The position numbers and the translations under genes are program-made. Under the pieces are notes generated by a model. The model had not been told where the DNA came from and searched no databases. It was given only the letters and a program-made list of their open reading frames with translations. Shown here one piece after another: positions 1 to 6,329 of a stretch of 6,352 nucleotides of DNA (within the stretch, counting starts at the first letter, position 1; the number at the start of each line of letters is the position of its first letter). The stretch covers positions 1-6,352 of the forward strand of contig CAMBHX010000093.1 of assembly GCA_945867285.1 (NCBI GenBank), read 5' to 3'. The stretch is from Sulfuricurvum sp. IAE1 (GTDB lineage Bacteria > Campylobacterota > Campylobacteria > Campylobacterales > Sulfurimonadaceae).

Positions 1-2030
1 TCGTATCCCATGGTAGCCAGATATCCTTTGGCTTTTTCGCTCACCGTAATAGAAACTTTTTTAGTTTTGAGCAAGACATTGAGTTCATCAATAAATTTAT
101 CAACGATTTTTTCCACTACGTTCATGGGAAGTGGAGCAAATTCGACCACGGCATCCAAGCGATTACGAAATTCAGGAGTAAAAAATGATTTAAGCGCTTC
201 ATTGCGTGAGAGTGAACTGTCTGCATTAAATCCCATCACCGTACGCTCTGTTGCACCAATATTAGAGGTCATAATCAAAATAACGTTTGCAAAATTTGCC
301 TTATAACCACTGTTGTCAGTGAGCGTAGCATTGTCCATTACTTGCAATAAAATATTCACAACATCAGGATGGGCTTTTTCAATCTCATCGAGCAATAATA
401 CGGTATAAGGATGTTTACGAATCGCCTCACTCAATAATCCACCTTGTTCAAATCCTACATATCCTGCAGGTGCACCTATGAGACGGCTAATAGAGTGTTT
501 TTCCATATACTCCGACATATCAAATCGTTCAAAGTGAATTCCCATGGTACTTGCCAACGATTTAGCAAGCTCAGTTTTACCCACACCAGTAGGACCTGAG
601 AACAAAAACGAAGAAATGGGCTTTCCGGCTTGTGAAAGTCCTGCATACGATCGTTTAATAGAGCGCACTACTTGCTCTACTGCAGCATCTTGACCAACCA
701 CAAGGTGTAATAATTCTTCTTGCATTCTAGAAAGTTTTATTGTATCATCACCGCTCATTTTTGCTACAGGAATACCTGTCATCTTAGCTACAACATACTC
801 AATATCAGCAGGAGTTACTGTTGTTTTTTTATGAGATGAGAGATGAAATGAGGCCCCTGCTTCGTCCATCAAATCAATCGCTACATCGGGTAAGAAACGG
901 TCAGTAATGTATTTTTTTGACAGCTCTACCGCACTTCGTAACGCTTTGTCAGTATACTTTACACCATGGTGACGTTCATACTTTTCCCTTAAACCCTTAA
1001 GAATCAAAAAACTCTCTTCATGACTGGGTTCATTCACTTCGATACGGGCAAAACGGCGACTTAATGCTTTGTCTTTTTCAAACACATTGCGATATTCTGT
1101 ATGCGTAGTTGCCCCCATACACTTCAACGCACCCGTTGCCAAGGCGGGCTTGAGTTGGTTAGAAGCGTCCATACTTCCACCACCTACAGCCCCTGCACCC
1201 ACGATAGTGTGAATTTCATCAATGAACAAAATCGCATTAGGATCATTTTTAATCTCATCCATTACAGATTTCAGCCGTTTTTCAAAATCTCCACGATACT
1301 TTGTACCTGCGAGCATCGCACCAAGATCCAAAGCAAAAATTTTAGCATCGCTTAATAATGCCGGAACTTCTCCTGCGACGATACGCAGCGCCAACCCTTC
1401 AGCAATAGCAGTTTTACCAACCCCTGGCTCACCGATCAGCAGTGGATTATTTTTACGTCGACGACACAACGTTTGGATCGTGCGCTCAATCTCATTTACT
1501 CTCCCGATAACAGGATCGATTTTCCCTTCTTTTGCCATACTTATTAAGTCGATGGAGTATTTAGAAAGGGCACTTTGTTCTTCACTAGCAGGAGCAATCA
1601 CATCAAAATCATTGTGTGAAATCACCTCCAATACATCCACACGACTAATACCATACTCTTCGAGCAATATACATGCATAGGTGTGTTGCTCTTCATAAAG
1701 AGCCGCAATAAAATCTCCCACATCAGCATGGTGCTTTTGAGCCGATTTCACATGGCGCATCATCTCATCGATAAGTCTAGCCAAAGCAACGGTCTCAAAA
1801 GGCTCCTGCGTGATTTCTTGAGGCAAAGGTTCTGATGTTTGCATCAAGTATTGCCCCAAAGATTCTCGTATTGTTTCAATATTGGCGCCACATGAACTCA
1901 AAATCATCGTTCCTTCATGTGAGTTCGCCAAGGACAACATCACATGTTCAATAGTGAGGTACTCATGTCTATGATGGCGTGCCAAATCGAGTGCTTTTTG
2001 AAAAATTGTATTAAGTGCTTCACTTATCAT
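1..2030 (-). CDS. clpA: ATP-dependent Clp protease ATP-binding subunit ClpA (C-terminus cut off by window edge)
   Basis: ClpA is the cytoplasmic AAA+ unfoldase that feeds substrates, including those delivered by ClpS, into ClpP. From the ATG at 2028-2030 the frame stays open to the left edge (676 complete codons; E. coli ClpA has 758, so about 60-70 residues lie outside). Residues 1-140 form the Clp N-domain, with an ARHHRHEYLTIEH motif close to E. coli ClpA. The first AAA+ module has Walker A GEPGVGKT at 200-207 and Walker B ILFIDE ending at E272. The second has Walker A GPTGVGKT at 479-486, Walker B LLLDE ending at E549, and EFRNRLD near 620-626. No ClpB/ClpC-type coiled-coil middle domain separates the modules, which supports ClpA. 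The ClpP-docking loop reads MGF (599-601) where E. coli has IGL. The start overlaps the clpS stop in ATGA, and a strong GGAGG lies 7 bases upstream inside clpS. Confidence 0.97.
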   Translation of the reverse strand, partial: MISEALNTIFQKALDLARHHRHEYLTIEHVMLSLANSHEGTMILSSCGANIETIRESLGQYLMQTSEPLPQEITQEPFETVALARLIDEMMRHVKSAQKHHADVGDFIAALYEEQHTYACILLEEYGISRVDVLEVISHNDFDVIAPASEEQSALSKYSIDLISMAKEGKIDPVIGRVNEIERTIQTLCRRRKNNPLLIGEPGVGKTAIAEGLALRIVAGEVPALLSDAKIFALDLGAMLAGTKYRGDFEKRLKSVMDEIKNDPNAILFIDEIHTIVGAGAVGGGSMDASNQLKPALATGALKCMGATTHTEYRNVFEKDKALSRRFARIEVNEPSHEESFLILKGLREKYERHHGVKYTDKALRSAVELSKKYITDRFLPDVAIDLMDEAGASFHLSSHKKTTVTPADIEYVVAKMTGIPVAKMSGDDTIKLSRMQEELLHLVVGQDAAVEQVVRSIKRSYAGLSQAGKPISSFLFSGPTGVGKTELAKSLASTMGIHFERFDMSEYMEKHSISRLIGAPAGYVGFEQGGLLSEAIRKHPYTVLLLDEIEKAHPDVVNILLQVMDNATLTDNSGYKANFANVILIMTSNIGATERTVMGFNADSSLSRNEALKSFFTPEFRNRLDAVVEFAPLPMNVVEKIVDKFIDELNVLLKTKKVSITVSEKAKGYLATMGY

Positions 2031-2329
2031 TGAGCTTCCTCCATTATGGCTTTAAGTGGAAAGCCACTCTCTCTTGCAAACTGTGCTACTTGTGCAATTT
2101 TTGTTTCAGCTATTTCGTAAGAATATGTCCCACATAAACCTCTCCCCCCTTGATGCACTTGCATCATGATAGTATGTGCTTGTGAATACGATTTATGAAA
2201 CACCCCAATAAGCATATCAATCACAAAATCCATCGATGTATAGTCATCATTCAACAAAAAAACATGGTATTTTTTGGGCTCTTTTACCTCTAATGAATCT
2301 TCTTGCTCTAGATCTATTTTTGTCGCCAT
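2027..2329 (-). CDS. clpS: ClpS, N-degron adaptor of the ClpAP protease
   Basis: ClpS binds proteins carrying destabilising N-terminal residues and delivers them to the ClpA N-domain for ClpAP degradation in the cytoplasm. The protein is 100 residues (E. coli 106). A short charged N-terminal arm (about residues 1-20) precedes the core. The N-degron pocket residues of E. coli ClpS all have counterparts: N27, D28, D29, T31, M33 and V36 in the NDDYTSMDFV stretch, then M55 and H59 in IMMQVH. The downstream GxxLCGTYSYEIAETK block is also typical. I chose the ATG at 2327-2329 because an AGAGG lies 5 bases upstream. An in-frame GTG at 2342-2344 would add five residues but has no Shine-Dalgarno and would overlap the previous gene by 14 bases. 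The gene begins one base after the stop of the MetY-like gene and overlaps clpA by four bases, so all three are probably one transcript. Confidence 0.96.
   Translation of the reverse strand: MATKIDLEQEDSLEVKEPKKYHVFLLNDDYTSMDFVIDMLIGVFHKSYSQAHTIMMQVHQGGRGLCGTYSYEIAETKIAQVAQFARESGFPLKAIMEEAQ
2036..2042 (-). promoter_or_regulatory. clpA ribosome binding site inside the clpS 3' end
   Basis: On the minus strand GGAGGAA sits within the last clpS codons, with GGAGG 7 bases before the clpA ATG. It fixes the clpA start at 2030 and suggests coupled translation of clpS and clpA through the ATGA overlap. Confidence 0.8.
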
Positions 2330-2330
2330 C

Positions 2331-3566
2331 TTAGCCTCTAGCACTCAAAAAGTCAGCAATAATATCATCAGGATTTTCCAATCCGATCGAAATACGAATA
2401 AGCCCATCAGTAATACCCAAAAACTCTCGTGTGGGAGCATCAAAATCCCGATAAATCGTTGATGCCATATGCAATCCCAACAGTCTACTGTCTCCAATAT
2501 TTGCCGTTATTGTCACGAGTTTAGAAGCATTTAGAAATTTAAAAGCTGCTTCTTTACTCCCCATATCAATCGTTAACAATGTCCCGCATCCTTGACTAAA
2601 CAGCTCTTTATAACGAGTATGGTGGGGATGGTTTGGCAATACAGGATGTCCTATAATAAACCCGGCTTTATCTAGTGCCAAAGCAATTTTCTCCACACTG
2701 CTCACCACACGATCCATTCGTAACGGCAATGTCTCTAGACCTAAAAGTGTCAAATAACTCCCAAAACCATTGGCAGACATCCCAAAATCACGCATCGCTC
2801 GCTTTTTGGCATTTCCAATCAACGCCATACTTCCCATTTTTTTGATAAACGGATGTGTCTCACTGTAACGAGGTGCTTTAAATTTATCTTCACCCTCCTT
2901 GATGGCACGAAAGACCACTGCTCCACCCAATGAGCTTGCATTTCCTGTGATAATTTTCGTCGTTGAATAAACCACAATATCGGCACCTAAATCCAGTGGC
3001 TTGACGCTCAAGGGAGTAATAGTATTATCCACCATCAATACCACACCGTAACGATTGGAAATTTTTGCAATTTTTGCAATATCAGGCAAACGCATATTGG
3101 GATTGCCAACACTCTCACAAAAAATAATCTTGGTATTGTCGGTTATTGCATTTTCGATTTCTTCAAGTTCATCTACATCAAAAAATTTACTGCTAATACC
3201 AAAACGGGTCAACGTTTCATTGAAATACGAATAAGTCCCACCAAAAAGCCCACCAATACTAATGATTTCATCACCACTTTTTAGCAACGACAAAGTTGCC
3301 AATGCCGTAGCACCCATCCCCGAAGAGGTCACCACAGCACCTACACCGCCGTCCATAGAAGCTAAAATCTGTTCCAATTGCGCTGAAGTAGGATTTCCCA
3401 TGCGTGAATAAAGTGGTTTTTTTACCGAGCCATCAAAAATTCCCTCCCCCGTCTCACTGTCACCATATCCAAATGATGCCGAGTTAATCATAACAGGACT
3501 GATGGGACCTTCTTTCTTTCCTACTTGCTGAACAAAACGTGTTGCATACTCTTCAAAGTTATTCAT
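2331..3566 (-). CDS. PLP-dependent Cys/Met metabolism enzyme, O-acetylhomoserine sulfhydrylase (MetY)-like
   Basis: This is a fold-type I PLP enzyme of the Cys/Met metabolism family, most likely making homocysteine or a related thiol amino acid from an activated homoserine. Numbered from the ATG at 3564-3566 (411 residues), visible elements are YSRMGNPT (53-60, cofactor phosphate contact from the neighbouring subunit), SSGMGA (81-86), the cofactor-stacking tyrosine Y112 in FGGTY, PLP-ring aspartate D180 in VDNT, the Schiff-base lysine K204 in STTK, and the carboxylate-binding arginine R391 in LIRISIG. The segment RDFGMSANGF..GLETLPLRM (259-284) resembles the MetY-specific RDxGxxxSPFNAF..GLETLxLRM, which is why I prefer MetY to cystathionine synthase or lyase. 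Several positions differ from classic MetY (see findings), so the exact reaction is uncertain and no symbol is given. An AGG lies 7 bases before the ATG; the TTG two codons upstream has no properly spaced site. It heads the run into clpS and clpA. Confidence 0.88.
   Translation of the reverse strand: MNNFEEYATRFVQQVGKKEGPISPVMINSASFGYGDSETGEGIFDGSVKKPLYSRMGNPTSAQLEQILASMDGGVGAVVTSSGMGATALATLSLLKSGDEIISIGGLFGGTYSYFNETLTRFGISSKFFDVDELEEIENAITDNTKIIFCESVGNPNMRLPDIAKIAKISNRYGVVLMVDNTITPLSVKPLDLGADIVVYSTTKIITGNASSLGGAVVFRAIKEGEDKFKAPRYSETHPFIKKMGSMALIGNAKKRAMRDFGMSANGFGSYLTLLGLETLPLRMDRVVSSVEKIALALDKAGFIIGHPVLPNHPHHTRYKELFSQGCGTLLTIDMGSKEAAFKFLNASKLVTITANIGDSRLLGLHMASTIYRDFDAPTREFLGITDGLIRISIGLENPDDIIADFLSARG
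2335..2340 (-). promoter_or_regulatory. clpS ribosome binding site (decides the start)
   Basis: TAGAGG on the minus strand, 5 bases before the ATG at 2329, lies in the last two sense codons of the upstream gene. It favours the ATG over the upstream in-frame GTG at 2344. Confidence 0.65.
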
Positions 3567-3585
3567 TATCAAACCTGTATTAAAA

Positions 3586-3603
3586 TTGTAATAATTATAA
3601 CCA
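3586..3603. promoter_or_regulatory. Divergent promoter region with overlapping -10-like elements on both strands
   Basis: In the 50-base gap between the two divergent genes, the minus strand has a perfect TATAAT (3599 to 3594), predicting a start near 3587 and a leader of about 20 bases for the MetY-like gene. The plus strand has an extended -10-like TGTAATAAT (3587-3595), predicting a start near 3602 and a leader of about 15 bases for bioD. They overlap by two bases inside the self-complementary ATAATTAT (3591-3598). I see no good -35 on either side, which is common for the main sigma factor in Campylobacterota. Prediction only. Confidence 0.5.
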
Positions 3604-3616
3604 AAGAAGCCACATC

Positions 3617-4300
3617 TTGTCTAAACGAATTTTTATTACCGCCACCAACACAGATATCGGTAAGACATATGCCACCATTTTACTTATTGAACAATTTAGT
3701 AAAATGGGGCTTCGTGTCGGTGTCTACAAGCCCATTGAAACAGGCGTGAATGGACTTCCTGCTGATGGGACTCTTTTACTCAAGACAATTCAAAATTACA
3801 ATGCCTCACTCAAGAACTTCCGTATAAATGATATTGTCACTCTATCTCTGACACTTCCAGCCGCTCCCTATGTTGCCAATAAAGCCAAAAAAATCGATTT
3901 ATCACTCTTTGATAACGCTCTAGCAAAAATAGAAAAAGAGTGTGACATAGTCCTCATTGAGGGAGCTGGAGGTATGCTAACGCCTATTGACAATACCCTC
4001 ATGATGATAGATTTGGCGCATCATTTTAATGCTACAACACTACTTATTACCCACTGTAATTTAGGGTGTATCAATGATACACTACTCAATCTAGCATTAC
4101 TAGAACAACGAAATCTAAAATATTTATGGGCTTTTAACTGCCGTGATCAAGAAAGTACATTTATGAGAACGTCTGCTCCTTATTTCAATGACCATTTTGA
4201 GACTCTCTATTTTTTACATCATAACATTAAAGCTCTAGCACTTGCATTATTAGATAAAATAGCATCAACAAATATAAAGGAATCAGCATGCGTCATCTAA
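3617..4300 (+). CDS. bioD: Dethiobiotin synthetase BioD (TTG start)
   Basis: BioD closes the ureido ring of biotin: ATP and CO2 convert 7,8-diaminopelargonate to dethiobiotin, in the cytoplasm. The protein is 227 residues (E. coli 225). The P-loop TNTDIGKT is at 10-17, the catalytic YKPIETG segment has K38 (E. coli K37), an acidic D50 lies in ADGT, and IEGAGGMLTPI at 114-124 places E115 exactly at the E. coli position. NLGCIND in the second half matches the family's KLGCIN. The start is taken as TTG because the resulting MSKRIFIT aligns with the E. coli N-terminus MSKRYFVT. No ATG lies nearby upstream in frame, though another TTG sits at 3587. Only a weak GAAG lies 7 bases before the start. 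The 3' end overlaps pyrB by 13 bases. No other biotin gene is in the window. Confidence 0.95.
   Translation: MSKRIFITATNTDIGKTYATILLIEQFSKMGLRVGVYKPIETGVNGLPADGTLLLKTIQNYNASLKNFRINDIVTLSLTLPAAPYVANKAKKIDLSLFDNALAKIEKECDIVLIEGAGGMLTPIDNTLMMIDLAHHFNATTLLITHCNLGCINDTLLNLALLEQRNLKYLWAFNCRDQESTFMRTSAPYFNDHFETLYFLHHNIKALALALLDKIASTNIKESACVI
4276..4281 (+). promoter_or_regulatory. pyrB ribosome binding site inside the bioD 3' end
   Basis: AAAGGA lies 6 bases before the pyrB ATG at 4288, within bioD. It supports that start despite the 13-base overlap with the bioD stop. Confidence 0.7.
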
Positions 4301-5157
4301 TTCAAACCATTGATTTTTCCATCCAAGAAATTAATACTGTTTTAGATGATGCAGTACTTTTTAGCGATGGACGTTTTGAACCTATTTTACGTGAAAAAAT
4401 CATCATCACCCTCTTTTTTGAAAACTCAACTCGAACCAAAAGTTCATTCGAGATAGCTGCCAAACGTCTAGGTGCACAAGTAGTTCATCTCGATGTCCAA
4501 AAAAGCTCGACACAAAAAGGGGAAAGTCTTGTTGATACTGCTCTCAATCTTGACGCTATGGGGCCCCATGCAATGATTGTTCGCCATGCTCACGCAGGAG
4601 TACCAAATATTTTAGCTACTCACACTAATGCCTCGATTATTAATGCCGGTGATGGTGCCCACGCTCACCCAACACAGGCGCTATTAGATCTCTTTACTCT
4701 CAAACAACATTTTGGGGATGTAAAAGGTAAAAAAATTGCTATTGTAGGCGATATTAAAAATTCTCGTGTAGCCAACAGCAATATCGAACTACTAACACGT
4801 TTTGGTATGGAAATCACGCTTGTTGCACCTCCACATTTTCTCCCCTCAACATCACTAAAGTCAACACACGACATCCATGATGTAATCGATAATGTTGATG
4901 CTATTATGAGTTTACGCACCCAAACAGAACGCCATTCACATCAAACTTATGCATCCCTCAAAGATTATGGAAGTGACTTTTGCATCACTAAAGAACTTCT
5001 AGGAAAACGTGATATTATAGTCATGCACCCAGGACCTGTACACCGTAACATTGACATAGACGATGCATTACTCAAAGATCCTAGATGTAAAGTTCTAGAC
5101 CAAGTTAAAAACGGTGTATCTATTCGCATGGCCGTACTCAAAGCCCTTATTGCCTGA
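4288..5157 (+). CDS. pyrB: Aspartate carbamoyltransferase catalytic subunit
   Basis: PyrB makes N-carbamoyl-L-aspartate from carbamoyl phosphate and aspartate, the committed step of pyrimidine synthesis. It is 289 residues long (E. coli 311). Carbamoyl-phosphate site residues are all present: STRT at 47-50, K77 in QKGES (E. coli K84), R99 in VRH, and HPTQ at 127-130. In the aspartate domain, R160 in VGDIKNSR and R210/Q212 in LRTQ correspond to E. coli R167, R229 and Q231. HPGP at 247-250 matches the aspartate carbamoyltransferase HPxP motif and argues against ornithine carbamoyltransferase, which has HCLP. No pyrI regulatory chain is visible in the window. The start overlaps bioD, and the stop shares one base with the pabB start (TGATG). 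Confidence 0.97.
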   Translation: MRHLIQTIDFSIQEINTVLDDAVLFSDGRFEPILREKIIITLFFENSTRTKSSFEIAAKRLGAQVVHLDVQKSSTQKGESLVDTALNLDAMGPHAMIVRHAHAGVPNILATHTNASIINAGDGAHAHPTQALLDLFTLKQHFGDVKGKKIAIVGDIKNSRVANSNIELLTRFGMEITLVAPPHFLPSTSLKSTHDIHDVIDNVDAIMSLRTQTERHSHQTYASLKDYGSDFCITKELLGKRDIIVMHPGPVHRNIDIDDALLKDPRCKVLDQVKNGVSIRMAVLKALIA

Positions 5158-6092
5158 TGTATGATCGCCTAAGCAGTCTGGTATCAACGAATACACCTTG
5201 TTTTTTTTATACCGATTTCAAAGGTTCTCAACTTCACTGCTTTTCCTTGGATGAGCTCAAAGATCATGATATTGAATTTAGTTTTCATGCACCGCAATCA
5301 AAATTAAACTCTCCACACAAACCTCTAAACTTTCCTCTCTCACATGAAGTTTACGCCCATAAATTTAATGCCGTACAAGAGCATATTCGAGCAGGAAATA
5401 CCTATTTACTTAATTTAACACAACCAACACACCTTCTGACACCTTATTCACTGCAAGAGATTTATACAATGGCTTACGCACCATACAAAGTAAGAATCAA
5501 CAATCAATTCGTATCCTTTTCACCCGAAGCCTTTATTACCATAGAAAATAATACAATCAACACGTATCCTATGAAAGGAACTATTGATGCATCTCTTCCC
5601 AATGCAATTGAAACCATCTTAGCAGATTCCAAAGAGCTTGCAGAACACACAATGATTGTTGATTTACTGCGTAATGATTTAGGGATTGTTGCCAACAATA
5701 TACGTGTTGAAACATTCCGCTATATTACCAGCATAAACACAGGAAACAAAAAACTCCATCAAGTAAGTTCCCATATCTGTGGCGACCTAGATAGCAACTG
5801 GAGAGACAATATCGGCAATCTATTAAAAGCTCTTTTACCAGCGGGAAGTATCAGTGGAACACCCAAGAAAAAAACAGTAGAAATTATAGAAGAAATTGAG
5901 AATTATGAGAGAGGTTATTTTAGCGGAATTTTTGGCCACTATGACGGAGAAAATCTCTACAGTGCTGTCGCTATCCGCTTTATTGAAAATAGCAACGGTA
6001 CACTTATTTATAAAAGTGGTGGTGGGATTACTGCGGAGAGTGAATGCGACAAAGAGTATCAAGAAATGATTGATAAGATATACATACCCTAA
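5157..6092 (+). CDS. pabB: Aminodeoxychorismate synthase component I, short form (PabB)
   Basis: PabB converts chorismate, with ammonia from a PabA-type amidotransferase, to 4-amino-4-deoxychorismate on the route to p-aminobenzoate and folate. At 311 residues it is well below E. coli PabB (453) and consists mostly of the C-terminal chorismate-binding domain. It lacks most of the N-terminal lobe. Motifs in order are GNTYLLNLT (80-88), SPE (122-124), YPMKGT with K140, MIVDLLRNDLG (166-176), HQVSS (201-205), PAGSISGTPK (228-237) and GGGITAESE (288-296), with E300 nearby. K140 in MKGT corresponds to the nucleophilic lysine that marks PabB; anthranilate synthase TrpE has alanine there (PIAGT). There is no fused PabC lyase at the C-terminus. 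The ATG overlaps the pyrB stop as TGATG with no clear Shine-Dalgarno, so translation probably depends on reinitiation after pyrB. Confidence 0.94.
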   Translation: MYDRLSSLVSTNTPCFFYTDFKGSQLHCFSLDELKDHDIEFSFHAPQSKLNSPHKPLNFPLSHEVYAHKFNAVQEHIRAGNTYLLNLTQPTHLLTPYSLQEIYTMAYAPYKVRINNQFVSFSPEAFITIENNTINTYPMKGTIDASLPNAIETILADSKELAEHTMIVDLLRNDLGIVANNIRVETFRYITSINTGNKKLHQVSSHICGDLDSNWRDNIGNLLKALLPAGSISGTPKKKTVEIIEEIENYERGYFSGIFGHYDGENLYSAVAIRFIENSNGTLIYKSGGGITAESECDKEYQEMIDKIYIP

Positions 6093-6212
6093 TCATGAAC
6101 ATCGGCAATTTAAGTTTAAAGTGCAATCGTAAAGTAAAAAGATCTGATTGTAATTGTAAAATATAAAAGATTAAGTGTTGTGATTGTAAAAAAGAAGAAG
6201 AGAAATTCCAAG
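6093..6212. other. AT-rich spacer between pabB and the convergent 5S gene
   Basis: This 120-base spacer lies between two convergent transcripts. I see no GC-rich hairpin followed by a T run in either direction. It holds a weak 20-base inverted repeat (6105-6124, one mismatch, AT-rich core), an exact direct repeat TGATTGTAA at 6145-6153 and 6181-6189, and, read on the minus strand just downstream of 5S, a pyrimidine tract (6190-6206) ending in six T that may help end rRNA transcription. A 23-codon Cys-containing frame at 6095-6166 is discussed under findings and is not called as a gene. Confidence 0.6.
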
Positions 6213-6329
6213 GCCAGGCGGCGACCTACGTTTCCACACCTGAAAGATGCAGTATTATGAGCGATGAGGGTCTTAGCTTCCGGGTTCGGAATGGGACCGG
6301 GCGTTTCCCCCTCTCTATAGCCACCTGAA
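6213..6329 (-). rRNA. rrf: 5S ribosomal RNA
   Basis: Reverse-complemented, this stretch has the layout of a bacterial 5S rRNA of about 117 bases. The conserved CCATTCCGAACCCGGAAGC loop region is followed by TAAG, and further on comes GGTGTGGAAACGTAGGTCGCCGCC. The ends pair as helix I: minus-strand CAGGTGGC (6327 to 6320) with GCCGCCTG (6222 to 6215), one G-T wobble, extendable by a T-G pair. Exact ends are uncertain by a few bases. Being on the minus strand, it should be the last gene of an rRNA operon with 23S to the right of the window; the bases from 6330 to 6352 would then be part of the 23S-5S spacer. Confidence 0.95.

Noticed and set aside
10..1680. Plus-strand open frames at 10-306, 1101-1355 and 1222-1680
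   Set aside because: They are antisense shadows of clpA, whose minus-strand frame is continuous with full AAA+ motifs across the same bases. Their translations show no recognisable domains.
2027..2344. Longer ClpS starting at the GTG at 2344
   Set aside because: It has no Shine-Dalgarno, while the ATG at 2329 has AGAGG at 5 bases, and the N-terminal arm is already an ordinary length for ClpS.
3567..3616. Riboswitch (SAM or other) in front of the MetY-like gene, or a BirA operator in front of bioD
   Set aside because: The gap is only 50 bases and the predicted leaders are about 15-20 bases, too short for a riboswitch. I see no inverted repeat resembling a biotin operator, only the AT palindrome at the -10 elements.
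3525..3749. Plus-strand 74-codon frame across the divergent gap
   Set aside because: It overlaps the start of the MetY-like gene and the first part of bioD in another frame, has no family resemblance, and would place coding sequence over the promoter region.
4665..6062. Minus-strand frames at 4665-4919, 5504-5698 and 5835-6062
   Set aside because: They are antisense to pyrB and pabB, both of which have complete motif sets. The minus-strand translations look like low-information shadows.
6105..6124. Inverted repeat as an intrinsic terminator for pabB
   Set aside because: The stem is AT-rich with a mismatch and is not followed by a T run on the plus strand or a clear one on the minus strand.
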